In this document: one piece after another, positions 1-7,875 of the stretch | How positions within the stretch are numbered: the stretch's first letter is position 1 | Layout: each line of letters begins with the position of its first letter | DNA from: Gemmatimonadota bacterium | GTDB lineage: Bacteria > Gemmatimonadota > Gemmatimonadetes > Longimicrobiales > Longimicrobiaceae | NCBI GenBank assembly: GCA_028287185.1 | Contig: JAQBQD010000199.1 | Span: 1 to 32,599, forward strand | Length of the DNA stretch: 32,599 nucleotides | Direction: 5' to 3' | Position numbers and translations under genes: made by a program | Notes under the pieces: generated by a model | What the model was told of the DNA's origin: nothing | The model's input: the letters and a program-made list of their open reading frames with translations, nothing else | The model's database searches: none

Positions 1-126
1 CACATACCGCATGGCCGGCCTCCGGTGTTGAGGGGCTTCGAGCCCGACGGTTTCCTTGGGGAGCAGCTCCTTTGCTACCCCGACCGCCGAGAGGTCGGCC
101 TTCTCATACCATCTGCAACAACTGCC

Positions 127-165
127 CAAAGCCTCCCTTCGGAGGCTGCTCCGCGCCGAGCCCGG
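127..165 (-). repeat. Interspersed repeat, module B (inverted copy)
   Basis: Read on the minus strand, this stretch carries the hairpin AGCCTCC-GAAG-GGAGGCT (stem arms at 130-136 and 141-147) in flanks that match the copies near 18644 and 27228. The flanks are GCGCGGAGC before the hairpin and a GTTGTTGC-like run after it. It lies directly upstream of the first gene. This argues that the open frame reaching back to position 25 is not translated there and that the gene starts at 271. Confidence 0.7.
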
Positions 166-270
166 CATCGCCGCGGGCGGGAGGAGTGGCAACCATCCTC
201 CCGGTCTGAACTGTCAAAGATCATCCCGGTTGCTACACATGTTCATCGACACCGAGGCACCACCATCGCC

Positions 271-999
271 GTGACGCAGCCCCACCCGCCCGACGCCATC
301 CATACGCGCTTTCCGGTGGGCCTGGAGCAGGGGCCGGACGGCTCCATCCTGGCGCACTCGCTCTCCGTTCCCGGGTGCACGGCGGCCGGCGGGACGGCGC
401 AGGCGGCGGTCGCGGCGTTCGAGGGCGCGCTGCACGAGTGGCTGGCGTTCCTGGCCGCTGCGGGCGAGCCGGTGCCGGCCGCGGACGCGGAGCTGGAGAT
501 CGCCGTCGACGAGTGGGTGTCCACCGACACGGACGTGGCGGCGGGCGAGTCCACGGCGTGCTTCGTGGCGGACCTGCCGGCGCTGGGGGAGGACGAGATC
601 GCCCGCGGCCTGCGGCGGCTGGGCGACCTGCGCGGGCGGCTGCTGGAGCGCGTGCGCCGGCAGCCGCCGGCCGTGCTGGACGCCGAGTCCGAGGCGGGGT
701 GGACGGTGCGGCAGATCCTGGAGGAGCTTGCGCGCGCCGGGTGGTGGACGCTGTCGCGCCTGGGCGCCTCGCCCATGGCGGAGGTGCCGGACGGCACGCT
801 GGGCCGGCTGGACACCTCCATCGCCCTGGCCGTGCAGGCGTTCGCGCACATGCCGGCCGACCGGCGGGGCATGCGGCTGGAGATCGACGGCGAGGAGTGG
901 ACGCCGCGCAAGGTTCTGCGACGGCTGCTGTGGCAGGAGTGGGCGCTGGGGCGCGCGGCCGCGAGCGCGCTGGCGCCCGTCACCGGGGGGATGGGATGA
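271..999 (+). CDS. HicB-like N-terminal / DinB-like C-terminal protein of unknown function
   Basis: This is a protein of about 242 aa if the GTG at 271 is the start. The frame is open upstream, but that part crosses an interspersed repeat and has poor codon bias. Residues 1-70 look like a HicB-type antitoxin fold: a short beta region with GPDGSILAHSLSVPGC, then a helix. Residues 130-235 are helical and resemble a DinB-like four-helix bundle, with WTVRQILEELARAGWW. No HicA toxin gene is adjacent and no metal-binding triad is obvious, so no enzymatic role can be given. The stop overlaps the ATG of the adenosyltransferase gene (ATGA at 996-999), so the two are translated as a pair. No clear Shine-Dalgarno sequence precedes the GTG. 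Domain calls are by eye. Confidence 0.7.
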   Translation: MTQPHPPDAIHTRFPVGLEQGPDGSILAHSLSVPGCTAAGGTAQAAVAAFEGALHEWLAFLAAAGEPVPAADAELEIAVDEWVSTDTDVAAGESTACFVADLPALGEDEIARGLRRLGDLRGRLLERVRRQPPAVLDAESEAGWTVRQILEELARAGWWTLSRLGASPMAEVPDGTLGRLDTSIALAVQAFAHMPADRRGMRLEIDGEEWTPRKVLRRLLWQEWALGRAAASALAPVTGGMG

Positions 1000-1568
1000 A
1001 GATCTACACGAAGACGGGCGACCGCGGCGAGACGGGGCTCTTCGGCGGGCGGCGCGTGCCCAAGGACGACGTCCGCGTGGCCGCGTACGGCGACGTGGAC
1101 GAGCTGAACTCCACGCTGGGGCTGGCGATCGTCGCGCTGGACGTGGCGGGCGTGGCCGACGTGAGCGACGGGCTTCGGCAGGTGCAGGCGGACCTCTTCA
1201 CCGTCGGCGCCAACCTCGCCACGCCGCGCCCCGAGGACGGCGGCCGCGAGAACGCGCACGTCCCGGTGCTGGCCGAGGGCAGCGTGGAGGCGCTGGAGCG
1301 CTGGATCGACCGCGCCGAGGAGGAGCTGGAGCCGTTGAAGACCTTCGTGCTTCCCGGCGGATCGCCCGCCGCCAGCGCCCTGCACCTGGCGCGCACCGTG
1401 TGCCGCCGCGCCGAGCGCAGCGTGGTGGGCCTGGCGCGCGAGGCCACCCTCGGCGACGCGATCCTGCGCTACCTCAACCGCCTGTCGGACCTGCTCTTCA
1501 CCCTGGCCCGCCTCGCCAACCACCGCGCCGGCATCCCCGACGTGCCCTGGATCCCGAACCCGCGCTGA
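996..1568 (+). CDS. pduO: Cob(I)alamin adenosyltransferase, PduO type
   Basis: A 190-aa enzyme predicted to transfer the adenosyl group of ATP to cob(I)alamin, making adenosylcobalamin in the cytoplasm. The family N-terminal signature is intact: YTKTGDRGETGLFGG at residues 4-18, then YGDVDELNS at 31-39. The ATP/corrinoid helices follow (FVLPGGSPAASALHLARTVCRRAER). Length fits the family. The ATG overlaps the upstream stop codon by 4 nt and is preceded by a G-rich ribosome-binding stretch. No cobalamin-dependent enzyme lies next to it, so it probably serves general cofactor supply. The name pduO refers to the enzyme family only; no propanediol-utilisation genes are present. Confidence 0.93.
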   Translation: MKIYTKTGDRGETGLFGGRRVPKDDVRVAAYGDVDELNSTLGLAIVALDVAGVADVSDGLRQVQADLFTVGANLATPRPEDGGRENAHVPVLAEGSVEALERWIDRAEEELEPLKTFVLPGGSPAASALHLARTVCRRAERSVVGLAREATLGDAILRYLNRLSDLLFTLARLANHRAGIPDVPWIPNPR

Positions 1569-1804
1569 GTCGGTTTCGGTCGGCGACAATCGGCCGATCT
1601 GCTTGCTGGATCGCTGGTTGCGATCTCGACAGAGGCGTCCGGTCCGCGGTCCTGGAACCTGCGGCGAGGAGGGACGTTGATCGATGCCGGTGGAACTTCT
1701 GGGGATGTGGTGTATCATTCGGCAGCGGCTGCCGCGCGGCGTGGAGAGATGCACGTGCGCGGCGAGCGCCCGACGACGGAACCCTCAGTCAGGAGAAGAG
1801 ATAC

Positions 1805-2233
1805 ATGCCTTATCCCGAGATGCTGCTGACCCCCATGCGCCAGGAGCTGACCCGCCTGGGCGTGCAGGAGCTGCGCACGGCCGACGACGTGGACGCCACC
1901 CTGGGCGCCGCCGAGGGCACCGCGCTGGTGGTGGTGAACTCCGTCTGCGGATGCGCCGCGCGCAACGCCCGGCCGGCCGTCGCGATGGCACTGCAGCACG
2001 CGGTGAAGCCCGAGAAGCTCACCACCGTCTTCGCCGGGCAGGACGTGGAGGCCACCGCCAAGGCGCGCGGCTACTTCCACGGCTACGCGCCGTCGTCGCC
2101 GGCCATCGCGCTGATGAAGGACGGCGACGTGGCGTTCATGCTGGAGCGCCACCAGATCGAGGGCCGCACCGCGGACCAGATCGCTGACGACCTGACCGCC
2201 GCCTTCGACCGCTTCTGCGGCGTCCCCGCCTGA
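1805..2233 (+). CDS. Bacilliredoxin, BrxA/BrxB (YphP) family
   Basis: A 142-aa thioredoxin-fold protein. The family motif CGC is present at residues 48-50 (NSVCGCAARNARPA). The conserved start YPEMLLTPMRQEL and the GYFHGYAPSSPAIALMKDGD segment match the YphP family. In Bacillus, members reduce bacillithiol mixed disulfides or act as disulfide isomerases. Whether this organism makes bacillithiol cannot be seen here. The ATG follows a good ribosome-binding site (AGGAGA, 8 nt upstream). The gene has 236 nt of upstream DNA and its own terminator, so it is probably monocistronic. Only weak -10-like sequences (for example TATCAT at 1713) were found upstream. Confidence 0.92.
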   Translation: MPYPEMLLTPMRQELTRLGVQELRTADDVDATLGAAEGTALVVVNSVCGCAARNARPAVAMALQHAVKPEKLTTVFAGQDVEATAKARGYFHGYAPSSPAIALMKDGDVAFMLERHQIEGRTADQIADDLTAAFDRFCGVPA

Positions 2234-2272
2234 GCGCACGCCGGCTGTACGATCTACCGAACGGAAGATGGA

Positions 2273-2306
2273 GGGGCCGGCGCGCGTCGCCGGCCCCTTC
2301 GTCGTT
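2273..2306 (+). terminator. Rho-independent-type terminator after the bacilliredoxin gene
   Basis: A perfect 10-bp GC-rich stem (2273-2282 with 2288-2297) with a 5-nt loop is followed by the T-rich run TTCGTCGTTT. It begins 39 nt after the stop codon. Confidence 0.8.
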
Positions 2307-2726
2307 TCCACGACCCACTGATCCCACATCGTCGCAGACCCGCCGCTCTTCCCCTCATCTCCCGAGACTTCCCTGTTTCCCCGATCGATGCCGCATCGTG
2401 GGAGTCTCCGGCCTATCGGGCTTTTTCGGTTCTGCGGATCAACCGAGGAAACCCTCGGGACTTCCCGAGCGTCAGAAGAAGGAGCCCGGCGGCATTGCAT
2501 AGGGGGCACGCGTGTCGTCACCGGGATACACCCTGTGTCCGCACGGTGCGACGCACATTGGGGGAATCCAGCCCCCGCCCGCGGTTGCAATCCCATGCCG
2601 CAAATGTGTTTGGATGCCGGCGCGACGGGTGGCGCCGCGCGGAATGGCGGTTGCGCTTCCGCGGTATCGCCGGGCAGAGGACGGGCGGTACGACGGGCGG
2701 GCAACGATTCGGGGGAGGACGAGGCC
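2307..2726. other. Gene-free stretch upstream of the 203-aa unknown protein
   Basis: The frame of the next gene is open back to 2388, but codon bias is poor before about 2727 and there is a good ribosome-binding site at 2711-2720. I therefore treat this as non-coding. A possible sigma54-like GG/GC pair around TTGCAT near 2493-2500 does not have the required spacing. No other element was recognised. Confidence 0.5.
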
Positions 2727-3338
2727 ATGCGGAACCAGATCGGCGCACGAACGCTGTACCTGTGGACCCTGCTGCTCCGCGCCGCACGCGGCCCATCCCC
2801 CGTCGCCACCGGTTTGCCCTCACGCCCAACGTCCCTGCGGCATCCATCACCGGCACCTCCCCGCATGGCCGCGGAGCCATGGCCGGCGTCCGTGACCCCG
2901 TCGGCCGAAACCTTCTCCGCGCTGTCGGACACCCGTGCGTCCGGCGGCGTTTCCGCGGACCCGTCCGGAGCCCCGTGCGTGGATGCCTGCCAGGCGCATC
3001 GCGAGCTGCGGACGCGGCTGGTGGCGGAGTACCGCCGCCGGCTGGACCTCGTTGCCGCCGCGCTGAACCCGCTGCACGACGGCTGGTCCGAAGGCGCGAT
3101 GGAGCGCGCAAACCGGCTCGCCCGCGCGCTGGATGCGTGGGACGCATACCTCCGCACTGCTCCGGCGGCGGTGGACTCGGCCGCGAGCGAGCCGGCGCCG
3201 GACCTGCACGCGCTGGGCGCGGACGTGCTGGACCTGGTGTCGCGCGCGGCCGCGCACCTGGCGTGGAGCGGCCCGTCCACCGCGGGCACGCTTCCCCTCT
3301 CCCTCCCGCTCCCGATCGGCCTCTCCGCCCTCGCCTGA
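2727..3338 (+). CDS. Protein of unknown function (203 aa)
   Basis: Not recognised. The ATG at 2727 follows a GGGGGAGGA ribosome-binding stretch. The first 20 residues are moderately hydrophobic (TLYLWTLLLRAA) and could be a weak signal or anchor. Residues 25-85 are rich in proline, serine and alanine. From about residue 90 the protein is helical and charged (HRELRTRLVAEYRRRLDLVAAALN, then ERANRLARALDAWDAYLR), and here the third codon positions are strongly GC, as in real genes of this window. An internal ATG at 2865 is an alternative start. It lies upstream of the riboswitch unit but is separated from it by that unit's promoter. Confidence 0.5.
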   Translation: MRNQIGARTLYLWTLLLRAARGPSPVATGLPSRPTSLRHPSPAPPRMAAEPWPASVTPSAETFSALSDTRASGGVSADPSGAPCVDACQAHRELRTRLVAEYRRRLDLVAAALNPLHDGWSEGAMERANRLARALDAWDAYLRTAPAAVDSAASEPAPDLHALGADVLDLVSRAAAHLAWSGPSTAGTLPLSLPLPIGLSALA

Positions 3339-3416
3339 TCGTCCTCGCGCGCCGCGCATTTCGCTCCGTTTCCCGCGCTTTGCGGGAGAGCCGGAGGAAC
3401 ATACGGCGCGTGACTC

Positions 3417-3445
3417 TGGACGTAAATCGAAATCAATTATATACT
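3417..3445 (+). promoter_or_regulatory. Sigma70-type promoter of the riboswitch-controlled unit
   Basis: A -35-like TGGACG (3417-3422, 4 of 6 consensus bases) and a -10-like TATACT (3440-3445, 5 of 6) are separated by 17 bp. They lie in the most AT-rich patch of the window. Transcription would start near 3452, giving a leader of about 370 nt that contains both cyclic di-GMP aptamers. Confidence 0.6.
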
Positions 3446-3507
3446 TATGTAGAAATCACTTCCGCGGGAACGGTTCTTCCCATGCGGATGGTGCTCGCTT
3501 CGCAGTG

Positions 3508-3529
3508 CCCGGCGGCCCTCGCCGCCGGG
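3508..3529 (+). promoter_or_regulatory. Leader hairpin just before the first aptamer
   Basis: A perfect 9-bp stem (3508-3516 with 3521-3529) with a CCTC loop ends 8 nt before the first cyclic di-GMP aptamer. No T-tract follows, so it is more likely a structural insulator or mRNA-stabilising hairpin than a terminator. Confidence 0.45.
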
Positions 3530-3536
3530 TGTAGAT

Positions 3537-3619
3537 CCCGGACACGGCAAACCCGTCGAAAGGCGGGGACGCAAAGCTACGAGGCTACGGCGGGTCCCTG
3601 TCCCGTCACGCCAGTCGGG
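3537..3619 (+). promoter_or_regulatory. Cyclic di-GMP-I (GEMM-I) riboswitch aptamer, first of a tandem pair
   Basis: The GEMM-I core is recognisable. GGCAAACC (3546-3553) opens a 6-bp stem with a GAAA tetraloop, followed by GGGACGCAAAGC (3565-3576), a second stem starting CTACGAGGCTAC, and the 3' element GCCAGTC (3610-3616). The closing stem can form from CCCG (3537-3540) and CGGG (3616-3619). The GAAA loop and GCAAAGC joining segment are the most diagnostic parts. Family knowledge: this RNA binds cyclic di-GMP and controls the downstream gene. It lies 206 nt upstream of the lipoprotein start, with a second copy between. Whether the effect is ON or OFF cannot be read from the sequence. Confidence 0.9.
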
Positions 3620-3686
3620 CCGTTCACCTCACCCCGAGGCCAACCGAAGCACGCCCTGGTACGGCACCTTCCAAGTTTCGTCCCGA

Positions 3687-3712
3687 GCCCGCCGACCTGT
3701 GTCGGAGCGGGC
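3687..3712 (+). promoter_or_regulatory. Hairpin between the two riboswitch aptamers
   Basis: GCCCGC (3687-3692) pairs with GCGGGC (3707-3712), and CGAC (3693-3696) with GTCG (3701-3704), leaving a 2-nt bulge and a CTGT loop. No T-run follows, so termination is doubtful. It may separate the folding of the two aptamers or be the first aptamer's expression platform. Confidence 0.4.
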
Positions 3713-3716
3713 ACGT

Positions 3717-3808
3717 ATCCGAAACGGCAAACCCGTCGAAAGGCGGGGACGCAAAGCTACGAGGCTACCGCGACGAGCAGGGGACGCCGCCACGCCAGTC
3801 GAGCCGCC
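3717..3808 (+). promoter_or_regulatory. Cyclic di-GMP-I (GEMM-I) riboswitch aptamer, second of a tandem pair
   Basis: The core from ACGGCAAACC to GAGGCTAC (about 3724-3768) is identical to the first copy over more than 40 nt, and the 3' element GCCAGTC is at 3794-3800. The P3 arm between them differs in sequence and length. The closing stem is weaker than in the first copy. The ribosome-binding site of the lipoprotein gene (AAGAGGA) begins within 10 nt of the aptamer end. This favours control of translation initiation for this copy, though that is inference. Confidence 0.88.
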
Positions 3809-3825
3809 GAAAGACAAGAGGACAC

Positions 3826-4875
3826 ATGAAGGTCCGGACCCTGGCCGCCGCCCTCGTGGGCTGCGCCTCCCTGACCGCCTGCGAGCAGGCGTCTCAGCAG
3901 CTTCCGTTCGACACCGCCACGGACCAGCCCGTGGTGCGCGCCGTTCCCGCCGAGGGCGGCACCGTGAGCAGCAACGCGGGCGCCTCGGTGCAGATCCCCG
4001 CGGGCGCCCTGCCCGCCGGCACCACCGTCACGCTCACGCCCACCGCCTCCGCCGGCTCCGAGAGCGGCGCCGCCGTCGCGCCCCGCGCCTTCCGCCTGGC
4101 GCCGGACGGCCTGGCGCTCGCCAAGCCGGCCGAGGTCTCCCTCACCGTCGACAAGTCCTCGCCCAACGCCTGGCTGGCCTCCGTGGTCGTGGCCGGCGCG
4201 AACGGCGTGGAAGAGGTGGGCGAAGGCGGCGTGGACATCACCAGCGGGATCGCCCACGGGCAGATCAACGCGCTGGGCCTGGTGACCGCCACCATCCCCG
4301 AGCCGGGCGCCGTGCTGCGCGCCGGCATCCTTTCCTCCGCCACCGCCCAGCTGGCGCCCGCGCCCCGCACGGACGCGGCGGCGGCCGTCGCCACGCCCAC
4401 GAAGTCGCTTCGCGGCGACTGCGGCGCCGCGCGCAACCGCTGCGGCGCGCTGACGGTGGAGGTCAGCCAGAACCTGCGCGACCTGGTGGACACGGTCGCC
4501 GTCGTCTACCCGCGGGTGGCCGGCCAGATCACGATCTCGGGCGCCACCGCCAGCGGCCAGCTGCAGCTGGTGGCGCCGCTTCGCGTGCGCCTGGGCGGGG
4601 GCCGCAACTCGGTGGCGGTGCCCAGCCGCATCACCGCCGTCCCCACGGCGACCACGGTGGTCACCGAGACGGCCGGGCGCGTCACCCTCACCAACGTGCG
4701 CATCCACGCCGAGTCGGGCCAGCACGCGGGCGACACGATGACGACGCTCACGGTGGAGTACCAGGGCGAGACCGCGTTCATCCGGGTGCGGCACAGCTTC
4801 GACGCCACGCTGGGCGCCGGCCGCACCGAGCCGGTGACGGTGGCGGCGCGCATCCCCCTTCACCGCGGCGTCTGA
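3826..4875 (+). CDS. Predicted lipoprotein with ZU5-like domain, under tandem c-di-GMP riboswitches
   Basis: A 349-aa protein with a lipoprotein signal peptide: MKVRTLAAALVGCASLTAC, lipobox LTAC, acylated Cys19. Residues 38-110 resemble a ZU5-type beta domain (GGTVSSNAGASVQIPAGALPAGTTVTLTP, then PDGLALAKPAEVSLTVD). The rest is beta-rich and contains a Cys pair in RGDCGAARNRCGAL. Predicted to be surface or periplasmic and membrane-anchored. No catalytic motif was found. The ATG follows AAGAGGACAC. The riboswitch leader indicates regulation by cyclic di-GMP. The beta-barrel gene follows after 18 nt, so both are probably on one mRNA. A structural or adhesive envelope role is plausible but unproven. 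Confidence 0.85.
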   Translation: MKVRTLAAALVGCASLTACEQASQQLPFDTATDQPVVRAVPAEGGTVSSNAGASVQIPAGALPAGTTVTLTPTASAGSESGAAVAPRAFRLAPDGLALAKPAEVSLTVDKSSPNAWLASVVVAGANGVEEVGEGGVDITSGIAHGQINALGLVTATIPEPGAVLRAGILSSATAQLAPAPRTDAAAAVATPTKSLRGDCGAARNRCGALTVEVSQNLRDLVDTVAVVYPRVAGQITISGATASGQLQLVAPLRVRLGGGRNSVAVPSRITAVPTATTVVTETAGRVTLTNVRIHAESGQHAGDTMTTLTVEYQGETAFIRVRHSFDATLGAGRTEPVTVAARIPLHRGV

Positions 4876-4893
4876 CGCAGAGGGAGGATCACC

Positions 4894-6186
4894 ATGCGCA
4901 ACCACCACGCGCGCCGCCTGCTGGCGGCGGCCGCCGCCCTGGCCCTCGCGCCCGCCGCCGCTTCGGCGCAGGTGTCCCTGTCCCCCCGCGGGCTGGGGAT
5001 GGGCGGGGCCGACCTGGGGCTGGCGCGGGGGGCCCAGGCCCTCTTCGCCAACCCGGCCAACCTGGGCCTGCACGGCAACACCTACTGGTCCGTCGCCGTC
5101 CCGCAGTTCGCCGCGGGCGCCGACTTCGGGGGCCTGGGGCTGGGTGACCTGAAGAGCCTGATGCACACGCGCCGCCTTACGGACGCCGACCGCGCGCGCA
5201 TCATGGGCCTGATCCCCGAGTCCGGCGTGAGCAGCACCGTGGACATCCGCGTGCCCATGCTGGTGATCCAGAACCGGCGGTTCGCGCTGGGGGTGGCGTA
5301 CGGCTCCGTGGTCAAGCAGGCCGTGGGCCGCGACATCTTCGACCTGATGATCAACGGCTACCAGGACGGCCGCACGGACTACTCCGTGGGCAACACCGCC
5401 GGCTCGCGCGCCAGCTACGTGGACGTGGCCGCGGCGTTCGGGCACAAGCTGGGGCCGGTGTCGCTGGGGGTGACGGGGCACTGGCTGCACGGCCGCACCC
5501 TGGTGCAGTCGCGCCTGTTCGAGCCGCGCTACGACCTGGAGAAGAACGACATCCAGGCCGAGTACCGCGAGGTGCTGGCCCACGGCGGCAGCGGCTACTC
5601 GGTGGACGTGGGCGCCGCGGCGGAGCCCGCGAAGGGCCTGGTGCTGAGCGCGGCCGTCGCCAACCTCAGCAGCCGCCTGACCTGGACGCAGGACCTGGAC
5701 ACCAAGTCGCTGATCCTGGACCGCAACAGCTTCCGCGCCAGCGATTTCCAGCAGATCTGGACGCGCCTGGACCAGAGCGAGCAGCGGGTGGACCCCGGCG
5801 CGGTGCCGGTGACCGTGTACGAGACGGCGCGCGGGCTGTACGACGGCGCCTTCCTGCCCGCGACGCTGCGGGCCGGCGCGTCGTACACGCGCGGCGCGAC
5901 GGCGCTGGCGGCCAGCTACCAGGGCGCGCTCACCACCGGCCGCCTGTCGGGCCAGTGGCGCCGGCAGCTCGGGGTGGGCGCGGAGCGCAAGGTGGCGTTC
6001 ACCACCCTGCGCGCCGGGTTCGCCTCGGACCTGGGCAGCGCGCGCATGCTCACGGGCGGCATCACGCTGGGCCCCATCACGGTGGGCCTGGGCCGCACCT
6101 CGGGCACCACGGCCGAGGGCGCGCACGCCAGCGGCTGGATGGGCAGCTTCGGCCTCTCCACCGGCACCACGGGCCTCATGCCCTGA
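4894..6186 (+). CDS. Outer-membrane beta-barrel protein (PorV/FadL/TraF-like fold)
   Basis: A 430-aa protein with a Sec signal peptide (basic start, Ala/Leu-rich core, likely cleavage after AASA near residue 25). The mature start (VSLSPRGLGMGGADLGLARGAQALFANPANLG) is typical of outer-membrane barrels of the PorV, FadL and TraF-like groups, where a conserved GMGGA and NPAN segment begins the barrel. Alternating hydrophobic strands with Gly and aromatic residues continue to the C-terminus. The ribosome-binding site GAGGGAGGA precedes the ATG, 18 nt after the lipoprotein gene. Co-transcription with it implies control by cyclic di-GMP. The substrate or partner is unknown, and no adjacent type IX secretion or conjugation gene supports a more specific name. 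Confidence 0.82.
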   Translation: MRNHHARRLLAAAAALALAPAAASAQVSLSPRGLGMGGADLGLARGAQALFANPANLGLHGNTYWSVAVPQFAAGADFGGLGLGDLKSLMHTRRLTDADRARIMGLIPESGVSSTVDIRVPMLVIQNRRFALGVAYGSVVKQAVGRDIFDLMINGYQDGRTDYSVGNTAGSRASYVDVAAAFGHKLGPVSLGVTGHWLHGRTLVQSRLFEPRYDLEKNDIQAEYREVLAHGGSGYSVDVGAAAEPAKGLVLSAAVANLSSRLTWTQDLDTKSLILDRNSFRASDFQQIWTRLDQSEQRVDPGAVPVTVYETARGLYDGAFLPATLRAGASYTRGATALAASYQGALTTGRLSGQWRRQLGVGAERKVAFTTLRAGFASDLGSARMLTGGITLGPITVGLGRTSGTTAEGAHASGWMGSFGLSTGTTGLMP

Positions 6187-6225
6187 CGCCGGCGGCGGTC
6201 AAGTCGAACGCCCGGACGCTCGCAA

Positions 6226-6262
6226 ACGGCGCCCGCGGGGGAATCTCCCTCGCGGGCGCCGT
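6226..6262 (+). terminator. Terminator after the riboswitch-controlled unit
   Basis: A perfect 12-bp stem (6226-6237 with 6251-6262), extended by further G-C pairs inside, starts 40 nt after the barrel gene stop. The trailing sequence CGTCGTGTATCC is only weakly T-rich. Confidence 0.7.
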
Positions 6263-6570
6263 CGTGTATCCAGCCTCGGTGGATTGGCGGGTCGCGGCGG
6301 CCGAGGAACACCTGCCTCCGCGGGCTCGTCATGGAGGGCGGAGGGGCCGAGGACGGGGGATGACAGACGTCTCCGCCCGGAGCCGCACGCCGGGATGGCC
6401 GGATGAGGTGGAACCACAAATGTTTGCTTCCCGGAACCGGGAGTTGGGATTAGGATGGGGAGGGGCGGCCCCGAAGACGACAGAATCCGGAACCGCGCCG
6501 CATCCCCCCTTCCTCCCGCCGCCGCCGTCCGGGGCGGCGCCTCGTTCCACCCCGTCCGCGAAGGACCCTC
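6263..6570. other. Gene-free stretch upstream of the lipase gene
   Basis: It holds a small palindrome, TCCCGG-AA-CCGGGA (6429-6442), and TTGCTT/TAGGAT boxes nearby (6424 and 6451), but their 21-bp spacing is too long for a convincing promoter. Nothing else was recognised. Confidence 0.4.
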
Positions 6571-7851
6571 ATGAGCACACCTACCCAGCAGCAGCGCGAG
6601 GTATTCCAGATCTCCTGGTGGGCCGGGATGGGTGCGACCACCACGCCGGCGCCGGGCCAGACGTTGGAGCAGGCGGTCTATCCCAAGCTGAAGGAGGCGC
6701 TGGCCGACGCGCCGGTGGGATCGCCGCTGCACGGCACCCCGTGGAACCTGGTGTGGGGGCCGTACATCCTGCAGTCGGACACCTCGCACCTGGCCCTGAA
6801 CCTCATGTACGCGGCGCAGAGCCAGGCCGATCCCCGCCGCATCGTGATCGCCGTGGCCGGCACCAACCCGCGCTCGGTGTTCGACTGGCTGGTGGAGGAC
6901 GGGCTGGTGGGGGTGCAGGTTCCGTGGCTGTACGCGCTGGGCGGTGGCCCGGCCCGGCGCATCTCGCTGGGCACGGCGGTGGGGCTCACCATCCTGCAGC
7001 AAGGCCGGCCCGGCGACGGCATTCCCGGCGCGGGCACCACCATCCGCGAGTTCCTGAAGGAGCTGGACAAGCAGGACGGCCCCCAGGTCGTCGTCACCGG
7101 GCACAGCCTGGGCGGCGCGCTGTCGCCCACGCTGGGGCTGTGGCTGCACGACGTGCGCCCGCTGTGGGACCCGTTCCACAAGGTGGCGCTGTCCACCCAG
7201 CCCTCCGCCGGCCCCACGGCGGGCAACGGCCCGTTCGCCGGCTACCTGGACGCCGAGCTGCCGGTGACGCGCTTCCACAACCAGCGCGACGTGGTGCCGC
7301 ACGCCTGGCACGAGGCCGACCTGTCCAGGATCCCGCTGCTCTACGCCCCGTTCATCGTGAGCCCGGGCGCCTTCGCGGCGGCGGGCGTGGCGATGGCGCT
7401 GGCCTTCGGCGGCGACTACACGCAGATCGCCGCCTCCACGCCCGCGTTCCCCGAGGCGGTGAAGCGCAGCCGGATCGACCCGCACAAGAGCAGCCTGGAC
7501 AACTTCCTCGCGCAGGTGGCGTGGCAGCACATCTACGCCTATGCCGACTACTTCGGGCTGAAGGACGTGCACAGCAACGCCGTCTCGGACGCGCTCGCCT
7601 CCGCCGGGGCGCTGCCGTCGCTCCTGGTGCACCGGGCCGCGGGGGAGCAGACGGCCGGCGCCGCGCACACCGGCAGCATCCCGGTGGGGGGCGCGCCCGT
7701 GCCGCTGCCCGGCCGCCACCAGCCGGCGCTGGCCACCTTCGTGGACCAAGTGGTCGCGGAGCTGAAGAAGGCGGGGACGCCGGAGCAGGCGAACGCGACC
7801 TTCCCCCTGGACGGAGTCCACATCACGGAGCGGGTGCCCGGCCCCGCCTGA
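6571..7851 (+). CDS. Lipase family protein (class 3, alpha/beta hydrolase)
   Basis: A 426-aa predicted serine ester hydrolase. The nucleophile elbow GHSLGG is at residues 177-182, making Ser179 the catalytic serine. Asp240 in RFHNQRDVVPHAW is in the usual place for the catalytic acid. His320 in WQHIYAYADYFG is a candidate base. The preceding strand QVVVTGHSLGGA and the early IVIAVAGTNPRSVFDWL match class-3 lipases. There is no signal peptide, so a cytoplasmic location or non-Sec export is implied. The ATG follows GAAGGA. A terminator follows, so it is likely a single-gene unit. The substrate cannot be read from the sequence. Confidence 0.85.
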   Translation: MSTPTQQQREVFQISWWAGMGATTTPAPGQTLEQAVYPKLKEALADAPVGSPLHGTPWNLVWGPYILQSDTSHLALNLMYAAQSQADPRRIVIAVAGTNPRSVFDWLVEDGLVGVQVPWLYALGGGPARRISLGTAVGLTILQQGRPGDGIPGAGTTIREFLKELDKQDGPQVVVTGHSLGGALSPTLGLWLHDVRPLWDPFHKVALSTQPSAGPTAGNGPFAGYLDAELPVTRFHNQRDVVPHAWHEADLSRIPLLYAPFIVSPGAFAAAGVAMALAFGGDYTQIAASTPAFPEAVKRSRIDPHKSSLDNFLAQVAWQHIYAYADYFGLKDVHSNAVSDALASAGALPSLLVHRAAGEQTAGAAHTGSIPVGGAPVPLPGRHQPALATFVDQVVAELKKAGTPEQANATFPLDGVHITERVPGPA

Positions 7852-7875
7852 GCCGCGCCGTCCATCCGGAACCCA

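Noticed and set aside
25..270. N-terminal extension of the first gene back to 25
   Set aside because: It crosses an inverted copy of the interspersed repeat and has poor codon bias. The HicB-like fold begins only after the GTG at 271.
1713..1718. Promoter for the bacilliredoxin gene at TATCAT
   Set aside because: No -35 element with acceptable spacing; kept only as a mention in the gene entry.
2480..2510. Sigma54-type promoter (GG/GC pair around TTGCAT)
   Set aside because: The distance between the GG and GC elements is not the 10 nt required by sigma54.
3757..6126. A very long open frame on the minus strand opposite the lipoprotein and barrel genes
   Set aside because: It is antisense to two genes with clear signal peptides, and its product is low-complexity Ala/Arg/Gly with no domain. 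Long antisense frames are expected at this GC content.
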